Of a stretch of DNA of 13,340 bases, positions 6,510 through 12,575 are shown in pieces; the first letter of the stretch is position 1; each line of letters opens with the position of its first letter. Position numbers and translations under genes: made by a program. The notes under the pieces were generated by a model. That model did not search any database and was not told the DNA's origin. It worked only from the letters and a program-made list of their open reading frames with translations. The DNA comes from an uncultured Actinoplanes sp. (GTDB lineage Bacteria > Actinomycetota > Actinomycetes > Mycobacteriales > Micromonosporaceae), in the NCBI GenBank assembly GCA_934667465.1, contig CAKUMG010000066.1, forward strand, positions 1-13,340. The letters run 5' to 3'.

Positions 6510-7502
6510 TCAGCCGGCCAGGGCGGCGGTGATGACCTGCGTGTTGTGCTGCTCGGCGCCCAGGTAGGTGCCCTGGGGCGTGCCGGTCTCGCCGAGGCTG
6601 TCGCTGTAGAGCGCGTTCTCGCCGCCGACCACCTGGACGCCGGCCTGCTGGGCGATGGCGTCGGCGGTCTTGGCGGGCAGCGAGGCCTCGGTGAAGATCG
6701 CCTTGGTGCCGGTCGCCTTGATCTTCGCGACCAGGTCGGTGAGCTGCTGGGCGGAGAGCTCGGCCGAGGTGCTGAGGCTGGGGATGACCGAGCCGACGTA
6801 CTCGATGTCGTAGCGGTCCACGTAGTAGCCCAGCGCGTCGTGGTTGGTGACCAGCTTGCGCTGCGCCGCCGGGATCTTCGCCCACGCGGCCTCGTTGTCG
6901 GCGTCGAGCTTGTCGAGCTGCGCCGAGTAATCGGTGAGGTTCTTCGTGAACGTGGCGGCCTGCGCGGGCGCGGCGGTGGCGAGCGCCTTCTCGATGTTGG
7001 TCACCATCGTCTTGGCGTTGCGCGGGTCGTGCCAGATGTGCGGGTCGTGCTCCTCCGCGTGCTCGCCTTCCTCTTCGGCGTGCTCGCCCTCTTCCGCGGC
7101 GTGCTCCTCGCCCTCCTCGTGGGAGTGGCCGCCCTCGCGCAGCGTCACGCCCTGGCTGGAGTCGACGACGGTGCCGTTGAAGCCGGCGGACTCGATGGTG
7201 CGGTCCAGCCACTCCTCGAGGCCGACGCCGTTCTTGACGACGACCTTCGCGGTCGCGAGGGCCTGCATGTCGGCGGGGGTGGGCTCGTAGTCGTGCGGGT
7301 CGACGTTGGGCTTGATGATCTGCGTCACCGCCACCGCATCGCCGCCGATGGTGCGGACGAAATCGGCCACCTCGGGCGTGGTCGCCACCACGGCCAGCTT
7401 GTCCGCCGACCCGGCAGCCGCCGCGTCGCCGTCGCCACCGCCGCAGGCCGACAGGAAGACCGTTGCCGAAACGGCCATGACGGCCGCGAAAGTCCGCTTC
7501 AC
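6510..7502 (-). CDS. znuA: zinc-type metal ABC transporter substrate-binding lipoprotein (ZnuA-like)
   Basis: This 330-residue protein starts at the GTG at 7502, with GGGAG eight bases upstream; a GTG nine bases earlier overlaps that site and is rejected. A lipoprotein signal ends in the lipobox LSAC with Cys 20. The cluster A-I binding-protein fold is supported by DPHDYEPTP (His 70), DPHIWHDPRN (His 155), NHDALGYY (His 221) and LYSDSLG (Asp 301). The ligand spacings of 66 and 80 residues between the last three match those of TroA, while the first gap is about 20 longer. The extra length is a His/Glu-rich loop (126-152) with His at 126, 128, 134, 141, 148 and 152, typical of zinc-specific members. 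It should capture Zn2+ outside the membrane and pass it to the permease pair. First gene of the five-gene operon; a Zur-like palindrome sits at its promoter. Confidence 0.94.
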   Translation of the reverse strand: MKRTFAAVMAVSATVFLSACGGGDGDAAAAGSADKLAVVATTPEVADFVRTIGGDAVAVTQIIKPNVDPHDYEPTPADMQALATAKVVVKNGVGLEEWLDRTIESAGFNGTVVDSSQGVTLREGGHSHEEGEEHAAEEGEHAEEEGEHAEEHDPHIWHDPRNAKTMVTNIEKALATAAPAQAATFTKNLTDYSAQLDKLDADNEAAWAKIPAAQRKLVTNHDALGYYVDRYDIEYVGSVIPSLSTSAELSAQQLTDLVAKIKATGTKAIFTEASLPAKTADAIAQQAGVQVVGGENALYSDSLGETGTPQGTYLGAEQHNTQVITAALAG

Positions 7503-7527
7503 GATTACCACTCCCTAGCTGAGAGCC

Positions 7528-7544
7528 AAAACGGTAATCGTTTT
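7528..7544 (-). promoter_or_regulatory. Zur-like palindromic operator at the zinc operon promoter
   Basis: AAAACG-GTAAT-CGTTTT is a perfect 6-5-6 palindrome 26 bases upstream of the binding-protein start. Read on the minus strand it begins TGAAAACGATTACC, close to actinobacterial Zur boxes of the TGAAAAT-ATTTTCA type. A good -10 candidate, GATAAT, lies at 7550-7555 on the minus strand, so the palindrome would cover the transcription start, as expected for repression in zinc-replete cells. The Zur assignment is inferred from motif resemblance and from the genes it precedes. Confidence 0.6.
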
Positions 7545-7551
7545 CAAGAAT

Positions 7552-7577
7552 TATCGTCTAATGGCGAGATGACGATA
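7552..7577. promoter_or_regulatory. 7-bp inverted repeat over the -10 region of the zinc operon
   Basis: TATCGTC (7552-7558) and GACGATA (7571-7577) form a perfect inverted repeat with a 12-base gap, overlapping the candidate -10 element GATAAT. The spacing would put the half-sites on the same DNA face about two turns apart. It could be a second operator, for example for the operon's own ArsR-family protein, but no partner is proven. A TTGACA at 7584-7589 (minus strand) is 28 bases from the -10 and does not make a normal promoter. Confidence 0.35.
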
Positions 7578-7651
7578 TGTGCATGTCAAAGGCCTGCTCC
7601 CGTACGCGGTGAGCGCCGCGCGTGGCGACGATCACCCCGCGTCGGACCGCC

Positions 7652-7719
7652 TTCACCCGGCGCGCTGCTCTTCACCCGGCGCGCTGCTCTTCACTCGGCG
7701 CGCTGCTCTTCACCGGCGC
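7652..7719. repeat. 19-bp tandem repeat, 3.5 copies
   Basis: The unit TTCACCCGGCGCGCTGCTC occurs twice exactly (7652-7670, 7671-7689), once with a single C-to-T change (7690-7708), and then as an 11-base partial copy with one C missing (7709-7719). The copies are head-to-tail without spacers. The partial copy contains the last codons and the TGA of the methyltransferase gene, so the array seems to have grown outward from the end of that gene. Each copy contains the self-complementary core GGCGCGC/GCGCGC. It lies about 150 bp upstream of the zinc operon start. Confidence 0.95.
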
Positions 7720-8462
7720 ACCGCCGCTAACGCCGCGTACCGGCCGCAGCGCCACACCACCCCGGCCTCCGCGAAGCCGGCATCCCGGGCCGCCGCCGCG
7801 TGCCACCCCGGACCGGCCACGAACTCCGCCGGCTGCCGGTCCCGGAAGACCTCGGCCCGCGCGCTCATCAGCCCCCGGCACTCGGGCACCTCGGCCAGCT
7901 CGCCCCACCACTGCGCCCACGCCAGCTCGGCCGCCGCCTCACCCGGCCCCGGCTCCAGGGCCCGCATCAGCCCCGGCACCTCGTCGTCCGGCATCAGGTC
8001 GGCCACCGCGAGCAGCCCGCCCGGCGCCACGGCCCGGTAGGCGGCCGCGTACATCGCCCGCGCCTGCTCCGGCGCCAGATAGTGCACCGTCATCACGGCG
8101 GTGACCAGGTCGAACCCGGCCCCGGTCCGGGCGTCCCAGTCGCGCGAGGCCAGGTCGGCGTCGACGACCGACACGGTCCCGGGCACGCCGGCCCGGGCGA
8201 GCGCCAGCAGCATCGGGTCCAGGTCCAGCAGCGTGACGGCCGCGCCGGGCCAGCGTCGTGCCATCCGCTCGGCGAACACGCCGGGCCCGCCGCCAAGATC
8301 GAGAACCCGCCGCGGGCTCCCCCCGGAGGCGGCCTCCGCCGCGGCGTGCACGGTCTGCTCGAGCGCGGTCGCGCCGGGCACGAACCCGGACATGACGGCT
8401 TCCCAGGTGCTCCGCCAGAGGGCGGTGCGCTCACGATCGAGAACTACGGTGGCCGGTGCCAT
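7710..8462 (-). CDS. class I SAM-dependent methyltransferase
   Basis: This is a 250-residue protein starting at the ATG at 8462 (MAPATVV). Upstream in-frame codons extend the frame to 8567, but across the promoter palindrome and with non-coding-like composition, so they are excluded. The Rossmann-type methyltransferase core begins with motif I VLDLGGGPG (53-61). An acidic residue closes β2 in TLLDLDPM (77-84), motif II-like VDADLASRDW is at 100-109, and the post-motif III segment APGGLLAVADL is at 136-146. The last third holds a Trp-rich segment AWAQWWGEL and a substrate-side WRCGRYAALA end. This pattern is that of small-molecule methyltransferases (Methyltransf_25/12-like), but the substrate cannot be told. 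No clear Shine-Dalgarno sequence precedes the ATG; a TATCGT -10 only 8 bases away suggests a very short leader. Its stop codon lies in the 19-bp repeat array. Confidence 0.88.
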   Translation of the reverse strand: MAPATVVLDRERTALWRSTWEAVMSGFVPGATALEQTVHAAAEAASGGSPRRVLDLGGGPGVFAERMARRWPGAAVTLLDLDPMLLALARAGVPGTVSVVDADLASRDWDARTGAGFDLVTAVMTVHYLAPEQARAMYAAAYRAVAPGGLLAVADLMPDDEVPGLMRALEPGPGEAAAELAWAQWWGELAEVPECRGLMSARAEVFRDRQPAEFVAGPGWHAAAARDAGFAEAGVVWRCGRYAALAAVRR

Positions 8463-8477
8463 GAGACCACACGATAA

Positions 8478-8492
8478 CGGAAACCATTTCCG
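8478..8492 (-). promoter_or_regulatory. palindromic operator candidate at the methyltransferase promoter
   Basis: CGGAAA-CCA-TTTCCG is a perfect 6-3-6 palindrome 16-30 bases upstream of the methyltransferase ATG, directly upstream of a TATCGT -10-like element (8471-8476, minus strand). Flanking CGAT (8472-8475) and ATCG (8494-8497) extend the symmetry imperfectly. It agrees at 10 of 15 positions with a TGAAAATCATTTTCA-type Zur box, all in the inner AAA-CATTT core and two flanking bases. Binding by Zur is therefore possible but unproven. Confidence 0.45.
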
Positions 8493-8683
8493 AATCGTGT
8501 AACGCACCGGTGAGTCGCGCGGCAACAAGCAGCCGGGCGCATTCACGGTCGCCGCGGCGCAGGTCACTCCCGCCGCCTGAGCGCCGTTCGGGATTCGGCG
8601 CCCCCGCCCGGCGCTTCCGAGCGGTCAGTTGTTCAGCCAGGCCAGGCGTTGAGGGTCGTTCTTGCATGCGCGCATGGTTTCCA

Positions 8684-8696
8684 GTCAGCGGCTGAC
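8684..8696 (-). terminator. possible weak terminator or palindrome after the sigma-partner gene
   Basis: GTCAGC-G-GCTGAC is a 6-1-6 palindrome starting 4 bases past the stop at 8700. A second perfect 12-bp palindrome, CATGCGCGCATG, follows at 8665-8676. Neither has a T-run on the minus strand. The rest of the 237-bp gap up to the methyltransferase start shows no gene; a GCGCCG/CGGCGC hairpin at 8581-8601 is the only other structure noticed. Confidence 0.28.
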
Positions 8697-8699
8697 AAT

Positions 8700-9719
8700 T
8701 CACCAGGTGGTGGGGTCGTCGGGGTAGGGGGCGGGGACATAGCCGCTCAGGACGGTGAGGGCTTCCGGTTCGGTGAAGCCTTCGCCCCAGCCGTCGAGGA
8801 AGAGTTCGACCTGGCAGGGGGCGATGTGGGCCTGCAGCACGTCGGAGCCCTGGCGGCGCACCCGGTGAGGGCCTGCCTCAAGGGGGCCGTCGGGGCTGCC
8901 GGGGGCGGGCTGGGCGCGGACGGTCAGCCAGCGGCCGGCGGGGTCGCCGACGATTACGGCGGCTTCGGTGAAGGGCGGGGATGCGCCGGTCTGCAGAGTG
9001 ATCGAGCATTGCTGCACGGACGCGGCCTTCGGCAGAGAAGTGAGGCTGAAGGGTACGGCGCAGCGCCGCGCGCCGTCGAAGCGGAGGCGGGCCGCGGCGG
9101 CGAGGGCGTCGGTGGTGGCGGGCGCGGAGATGTCCAGCTGGGCCCAGAGGCCGGGGGTGGGTTGCCAGCGGAGGAACTGGACCGGTGGGCCGCCGCCCGG
9201 GGCCGGGTCCGACCAGGCGGTGGCCGGGGTGCCGCCGAGGTCGGTGGCGGCCGGTGGGGTGGGCGTGCCGGCCGAGGCCAGGGTCTGCGGGAGCGCGTCC
9301 AGGGCGGCGGCGCTGCGGGTCAGGGCGAAGCGGGCCTGGCCGTCGGGGCTGCGCAGGGCCACGGTCTCGACGCCGCGGCCGGCGGCCCAGGTGGCCCGGT
9401 CGGCGCCGGGGAGCACGCCGTCGGCGGTGAAGTGGAGGGTGCCCGGGTCGGTTCCGACGAGGTCGGGGCGTTGCTGTGCGCCGGGGCGGTCCGGGGCGGC
9501 CGGGGGTTGGAGGGTGCCGGCCGGGCGGGTCATGCCCGGGATGACCGCCAGGGCCAGAAGGGCGACCGCGGCCAGGGAGGTACCGAGGGCGGCGCGGCGG
9601 CGCCTGCGAAGGCGGCGACCCCGGTGGCGGGCACGAATGACCAGGGGTTCCGGGTCGATCGGGGCGCCGGCGTGATCGCGGAGCACGGCGGCCAGGCGCC
9701 GGTCGAGGTCGGTGGGCAT
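8700..9719 (-). CDS. single-pass membrane protein, likely partner (anti-sigma-type) of the SigE-family sigma factor
   Basis: This is a 339-residue protein. Its ATG at 9719 overlaps the sigma-factor stop as TGATG, so the two are translationally coupled. The N-terminal 42 residues are soluble and very basic just before the membrane (RHRGRRLRRRRR, 31-42). One hydrophobic segment (43-61) follows, then a long extracytoplasmic part that is Pro/Ala/Gly-rich up to about 100, then a β-rich-looking domain. Three cysteines are visible outside the membrane (in RRCAVP, VQQCSI and IAPCQVEL). There is no zinc-binding HxxxCxxC motif, so it is not a ZAS anti-sigma factor. Genes in this position next to SigE-family sigma factors commonly encode such type II membrane proteins; an anti-sigma or sensor role is inferred from coupling and topology only. 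No named domain is recognised. Confidence 0.82.
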   Translation of the reverse strand: MPTDLDRRLAAVLRDHAGAPIDPEPLVIRARHRGRRLRRRRRAALGTSLAAVALLALAVIPGMTRPAGTLQPPAAPDRPGAQQRPDLVGTDPGTLHFTADGVLPGADRATWAAGRGVETVALRSPDGQARFALTRSAAALDALPQTLASAGTPTPPAATDLGGTPATAWSDPAPGGGPPVQFLRWQPTPGLWAQLDISAPATTDALAAAARLRFDGARRCAVPFSLTSLPKAASVQQCSITLQTGASPPFTEAAVIVGDPAGRWLTVRAQPAPGSPDGPLEAGPHRVRRQGSDVLQAHIAPCQVELFLDGWGEGFTEPEALTVLSGYVPAPYPDDPTTW

Positions 9720-10216
9720 CAGTGCGCTCCCAGGGCTCGGGCGGCAGTCGGTTCCTGGCGGCCGCGGAGTGTGGTCAGAGCCCGCTTTGCGTGGGTCCGG
9801 ACGGTGCCGGTGGAGCAGTGCATGATGTCGGCGATCGCGGCATCGTCGAGGTCCTCGTAGTAGCGGAGCACGATCACCGTGCGTTGCCGGGGCGGGAGCT
9901 CGGTGACCAGGCGCCACAGGGCGTCGCGCTCGGCAATCTCGGTGGCCTCGTCCGTCCTGCCGGGGCGGTCGGCGGGGGCCGGGACGGTGGTCTCGCGGTT
10001 GCTGAGGCGCCGCCACCAGGAGTGGTGAGCGTTGACGAGCATGCGGCGCACGTAGCGGTCGGGCTGGCCCATCCGGGCGATCCGAGGCCAGCGGGCGTAG
10101 GCGCGGGCGAGCACGTCCTGGGCGAGATCCTCGGCGCGGTGTTCGTCGCCGGTGAGCAGGCGGGCGAGCCTGATCAGCGCCGGGCCGCGCGTGTAGGCGT
10201 ACTCCTCGAACGTCAC
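9719..10216 (-). CDS. SigE-family ECF RNA polymerase sigma factor
   Basis: This is a 165-residue ECF sigma factor. Region 2 spans about 10-70, with AEDLAQDVLARAYARW (28-43) for core binding and -10 recognition, and QPDRYVRRMLVNAHHSWWRR (51-70), which carries the family's typical Arg/Trp-rich end. Region 4 spans about 97-150, with LPPRQRTVIVLRYYEDLDDAAIADIM and the recognition helix STGTVRTHAKRALTTLR. This arrangement is characteristic of the actinobacterial SigE family (TIGR02983-like). The GTG start at 10216 (VTFEEYAY) agrees with the usual short N-terminus, but no Shine-Dalgarno sequence is visible upstream. The stop overlaps the start of the membrane partner. An lsr2 terminator lies 66 bp upstream, so the pair is probably transcribed from its own promoter in 10217-10281. 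Confidence 0.93.
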   Translation of the reverse strand: MTFEEYAYTRGPALIRLARLLTGDEHRAEDLAQDVLARAYARWPRIARMGQPDRYVRRMLVNAHHSWWRRLSNRETTVPAPADRPGRTDEATEIAERDALWRLVTELPPRQRTVIVLRYYEDLDDAAIADIMHCSTGTVRTHAKRALTTLRGRQEPTAARALGAH

Positions 10217-10281
10217 GTCGTATTGAACGCTGTGGGTGCCGGGTCCCGTAGACAGGGCGGACGAAAACGGTGCAGAAAAGA

Positions 10282-10309
10282 GCGGCCGGGTTCCGCAGAA
10301 CCCGGCCGC
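10282..10309. terminator. strong intrinsic terminator after lsr2, symmetric
   Basis: GCGGCCGGGTTC and GAACCCGGCCGC form a perfect 12-bp stem with a 4-base loop (10294-10297). On the minus strand, in the direction of lsr2, the stem is followed by TCTTTTC; on the plus strand it is followed by TTTT. It sits 15 bp past the lsr2 stop and can work in either direction, isolating lsr2 from the sigma-factor unit. Confidence 0.9.
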
Positions 10310-10323
10310 TTTTCAGGGGGTGC

Positions 10324-10662
10324 TCAGCGGTTGTTGTACGCCTCGACGATGTTCGAGGGGATGCGGCCGCGGTCCGACATTTCGTAGCCGTTCTGCGACG
10401 CCCAGTCGCGAATGGCCTGGTTCTGCTGGCGGTTGGTGCGGGTGGCCTGCGTCGCGGGGGCCGGTGCGCCGCGGCGGATGCCGGCGCGGCTGACGCGGGT
10501 GGCGACCTCGAGGTAGGGGTTCAGGGCCTCGCGGAGCTTGCCGATGTTCTCCTCGGACAGGTCGATGGTGTAGCCGACGCCGTCGAGGCCGAATTCCACG
10601 GTGCGATCGGCGGTGCTGCCATCGATGTCATCCGTCAGGACCGTGATGATCTGCCGTGCCAC
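10324..10662 (-). CDS. lsr2: Lsr2 nucleoid-associated protein (H-NS-like xenogeneic silencer)
   Basis: This 112-residue protein is recognisable over its whole length. The N-terminal dimerisation domain (MARQIITVLTDDIDGS ... VEFGLDGVGYTIDL) runs to about residue 55. A flexible Ala/Pro/Thr linker (65-76) follows. The C-terminal DNA-binding domain (about 77-112) carries IRDWASQNGYEMSDRGRIP; Arg-Gly-Arg at 98-100 is the AT-hook-like loop that inserts in the minor groove of AT-rich DNA. The protein bridges DNA and silences horizontally acquired AT-rich genes. The GTG start at 10662 has GGGAG nine bases upstream. It is a monocistronic unit with a recognisable promoter and a strong terminator. Actinobacteria often carry two lsr2 paralogues; which one this is cannot be told from the window. 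Confidence 0.97.
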   Translation of the reverse strand: MARQIITVLTDDIDGSTADRTVEFGLDGVGYTIDLSEENIGKLREALNPYLEVATRVSRAGIRRGAPAPATQATRTNRQQNQAIRDWASQNGYEMSDRGRIPSNIVEAYNNR

Positions 10663-10704
10663 GTTGTCTCACTCCCGGTACATCGAATGGCTTATTCGCC
10701 GCAG

Positions 10705-10733
10705 ACGATACCTGCCCCGGGATTGGGTGTTAA
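10705..10733 (-). promoter_or_regulatory. lsr2 promoter, -35/-10
   Basis: On the minus strand TTAACA (10728-10733) and TATCGT (10705-10710) are separated by exactly 17 bases, a good housekeeping-type arrangement. The predicted start is near 10698, giving a leader of about 36 bases with GGGAG at 10672-10676. Confidence 0.65.
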
Positions 10734-10744
10734 CGGTGGCTGAA

Positions 10745-10761
10745 CCGTCCTTTTCGGACGG
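10745..10761 (-). terminator. hairpin between the Pro-rich membrane protein gene and lsr2
   Basis: CCGTCC and GGACGG form a 6-bp stem with a 5-base loop, 23 bp past the stop at 10785 and 11 bp upstream of the lsr2 -35 element. There is no T-run, so it is a moderate terminator candidate that would keep upstream transcription out of lsr2. Confidence 0.4.
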
Positions 10762-10784
10762 CTGCCGGATAGCGAGGAAATGCG

Positions 10785-11411
10785 TCAGGCGATGCCGTTC
10801 GCCGGTAGGCCGCATGCCCGCTGCGCGTCCCGGGCGTGCGTATTCACCGAGTTCACCACCTCGAAGAAGTGGGTCAGGGCCGCGGTGCCCAGCTGCTGGT
10901 CGGCGAGGTCGGTGCTGATCGTGGCCAGCTCGTCCACGTCGTCGGCGAGGCCGGTCACGGCGCTTCTCAGGGTGCGGTCGAAAAGCAACATCCTGCTGTA
11001 CGTGCGCATGCGATCGGCGGTGTCGTGCATCGTCGCGACGGCCTCGGTGGTGCTGCGGCCGGTGGACCTGGCGCCGTTGTCCGGCCGGGTTCCCGTGGTC
11101 TCCATCGCCTCGCAGACCGTGTGCTTCGCGTAGGCGTTGACCGCTGCCGCGCCGCCGCCCAGCACGAGCAGCATGGCGAGCACGGCGAGTCCCGCGATCA
11201 GGGGTCCGCGGGAGCGGCCGGACCGTCCCGGGACGTGCGGTGGCTGAGTCCCGTACGGCAGAGGGGTGGGAAATGGGGGTGGCGGATAGCCCGCCTGTGG
11301 ATAACCCGGTGGAAAGCCGCCGGCCTGTGGATAGCCCTGGGGATAATGCGGCGGGCCCACGGGCGGTCCGCCGTACGGTCCGGGTGGCGGGTATTGCGGC
11401 GGATAGCTCAT
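10785..11411 (-). CDS. Pro/Gly/Tyr-rich single-pass membrane protein of unknown function
   Basis: This is a 208-residue protein with an ATG at 11411 preceded by GGAGAAGG. Residues 1-60 are a low-complexity cytoplasmic tail rich in Pro, Gly and Tyr, with repeated GYPQAG units (26-31, 36-41). A basic stretch (62-68) leads into one transmembrane helix (about 70-91). The outer part (about 95-208) is predicted mainly helical, with two cysteines at 100 and 200 near its ends that could form a disulphide. Pro-rich tails of this kind are common on actinobacterial membrane proteins (DUF4190-like architectures), but the outer domain is not recognised. It follows the next small gene with a 24-bp gap on the same strand, so the two are probably co-transcribed. 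Confidence 0.85.
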   Translation of the reverse strand: MSYPPQYPPPGPYGGPPVGPPHYPQGYPQAGGFPPGYPQAGYPPPPFPTPLPYGTQPPHVPGRSGRSRGPLIAGLAVLAMLLVLGGGAAAVNAYAKHTVCEAMETTGTRPDNGARSTGRSTTEAVATMHDTADRMRTYSRMLLFDRTLRSAVTGLADDVDELATISTDLADQQLGTAALTHFFEVVNSVNTHARDAQRACGLPANGIA

Positions 11412-11435
11412 GGCTGCCTTCTCCGTGGCGCGGCG

Positions 11436-11765
11436 TCAGGGGCTGTTCTCGGCGAAGGCCAGGTTGAGCACCGCATGCGCCACCCAGATCGCCTGTTCCT
11501 TGTTGTCGTAGGGGCCCACGCGCAGTTCCACGGCCTTGTCGCCGAAGAGCGCCCGGACGGGCCAGCTGTTCGGGTGGCGCCCGTCCTCGCGGCTGTGGTT
11601 GACGATCACCTGCGAGGCGCCCCGGACGTTCACCACGGACCAGCGCTCGTCGCCGGTGGGCCAGGCCCGGAACCAGCCGGGCGCGATGGCCACGGCCTCC
11701 TTGCCCGCCTCGGCCAGGGCCCAGGCGAGCTCGTCCGGCATGATCGCCGGCTGCGTCTGTGTCAT
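11436..11765 (-). CDS. small conserved-looking protein of unknown function (109 aa)
   Basis: The ATG at 11765 (MTQTQPAI) has GGGG eight bases upstream; a GTG three codons earlier would overlap that site and is less likely. The protein is soluble and of balanced composition, with AWALAEAGKEAVAIAPGWF near the N-terminus, a β-hairpin-like ERWSVVNVRGASQVIVNH in the middle and a C-terminal helix EQAIWVAHAVLNLAFAE. It has no cysteines, signal peptide or membrane segment. I recognise no family. It is likely the first gene of a two-gene unit with the Pro-rich membrane protein and is divergent from the CGNR gene. Confidence 0.8.
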   Translation of the reverse strand: MTQTQPAIMPDELAWALAEAGKEAVAIAPGWFRAWPTGDERWSVVNVRGASQVIVNHSREDGRHPNSWPVRALFGDKAVELRVGPYDNKEQAIWVAHAVLNLAFAENSP

Positions 11766-11797
11766 TCCGCGCACCCCGTTCTCGACGCCAGAATGTC

Positions 11798-11825
11798 AGG
11801 ATAGGGCGATTTGGTGCGGTACGAA
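11798..11825 (-). promoter_or_regulatory. candidate promoter of the 109-aa protein gene
   Basis: TTCGTA (11820-11825) and TATCCT (11798-11803) on the minus strand are 16 bases apart, 32 bases before the start codon. The -10 is fair and the -35 weak. The 134-bp divergent gap must also hold the promoter of the CGNR gene; its best -10 candidate is TAGTCT (11888-11893, plus), only six bases before that ATG. Confidence 0.35.
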
Positions 11826-11899
11826 CGGCAGACCGGCCCCTTGGTTCGGACTGGCGCGCGGCGGCGGGGTCCGACAACAGAATCAAGTAGTCTTCACCT

Positions 11900-12511
11900 A
11901 TGTCTTGGAAGGCGAGCGCCCGGCACGGTGTCCGCGAGGCTCCCGCCGGCCTCGCGCTCCTGCAGGAGCTGCTGAACACCAGGGCCACGATGACGTACGC
12001 GCCGGATCTGCTCGCCTCGGCGGACGACGCCCAGCGCTGGCTGAGCGACGCGCTGGCCTTGTGGTCCCGGGTCGCCGAGCTGCCCGCGCCCGTGCTGCTG
12101 CTCTCCTCGGCCGACCTGCGCTCGTTGCGCCGGCTCCGCACCACGTTCGAGGGCGTCGTGCTGGCGGCCGGCCGCGACACCGGGCAGGCCGGCGCCCTGC
12201 CCCCGGCCGACGTACCGGTCACCCTCGTGCCGGACGCCGGCGGCTGGGTCCGCATCGTCCCGGCCGGGCGCGGCACCCGCTGGCTCGCGTCCGCGTTGTG
12301 GTCCGAGACGCTCATGGCCCAGCAGGCCGGGCTCTGGCCCCGGCTCAAGCTGTGCCACAACGGCGAGTGCCGGGCGGCGTTCTTCGACACGTCCCGCAAC
12401 AACAGCGGTGTCTGGCACGACGTCACGACCTGCGGCAACACGGCCAACCTGCGGGCCTTCCGGGAGCGCCGGCGGCTCCTCGGTGGCACCGGTGGGCAGG
12501 ATCACGCCTGA
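11900..12511 (+). CDS. ABATE/CGNR zinc-finger transcription regulator
   Basis: This 203-residue protein has the two-part layout of the CGNR family. An N-terminal helical ABATE-type domain (about 15-140) contains ALLQELLNTRA and ASADDAQRWL. A C-terminal zinc finger (about 148-192) contains PRLKLCHNGECRAAFFDTSR, NNSGVW and CGNTANLRAFRERR. Candidate zinc ligands are Cys 152, Cys 157, His 173 and Cys 178. His replaces the third Cys usually found after the WC/WH position, and the name-giving CGNR reads CGNT. Members are regarded as stress-related transcription regulators, with the zinc finger probably contacting DNA; targets are unknown. The ATG at 11900 has no Shine-Dalgarno sequence, and a possible -10 six bases upstream suggests a leaderless message. 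Confidence 0.9.
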   Translation: MSWKASARHGVREAPAGLALLQELLNTRATMTYAPDLLASADDAQRWLSDALALWSRVAELPAPVLLLSSADLRSLRRLRTTFEGVVLAAGRDTGQAGALPPADVPVTLVPDAGGWVRIVPAGRGTRWLASALWSETLMAQQAGLWPRLKLCHNGECRAAFFDTSRNNSGVWHDVTTCGNTANLRAFRERRRLLGGTGGQDHA

Positions 12512-12565
12512 ACACGCCGGAAATGCGGGCGCCCGGCCCGGAACCATCGCGGCGTCGCGCGCGAC

Positions 12566-12571
12566 TATAGA
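12566..12571 (+). promoter_or_regulatory. -10 element of a leaderless promoter for the zf-HC2 gene
   Basis: TATAGA ends four bases before the ATG at 12576. Transcription would start at or within a base or two of the A of the ATG, and there is no Shine-Dalgarno sequence in the gap. GGAACC at 12540-12545 is 20 bases upstream, too far for a normal -35. Confidence 0.5.
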
Positions 12572-12575
12572 GAAC

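Noticed and set aside
7584..7589. TTGACA as the -35 of the zinc operon
   Set aside because: It is a perfect hexamer but 28 bases from the only good -10 (GATAAT), far outside the usual 16-19.
7652..7719. CRISPR-like array
   Set aside because: The 19-bp units are directly abutting, with no spacers, and there are no cas genes nearby.
6546..7730. 394-residue plus-strand frame opposite the zinc-binding lipoprotein
   Set aside because: It is composed mainly of Val, Leu, Gly, Arg and Asp blocks, the antisense image of an Ala/Asp/Glu-rich protein. The lipoprotein strand has a lipobox and all metal ligands.
10669..12489. 606-residue minus-strand frame spanning several genes
   Set aside because: It runs antisense to the CGNR gene and out of frame through two other genes, with Arg/Ser/Pro-rich sequence and no domain.
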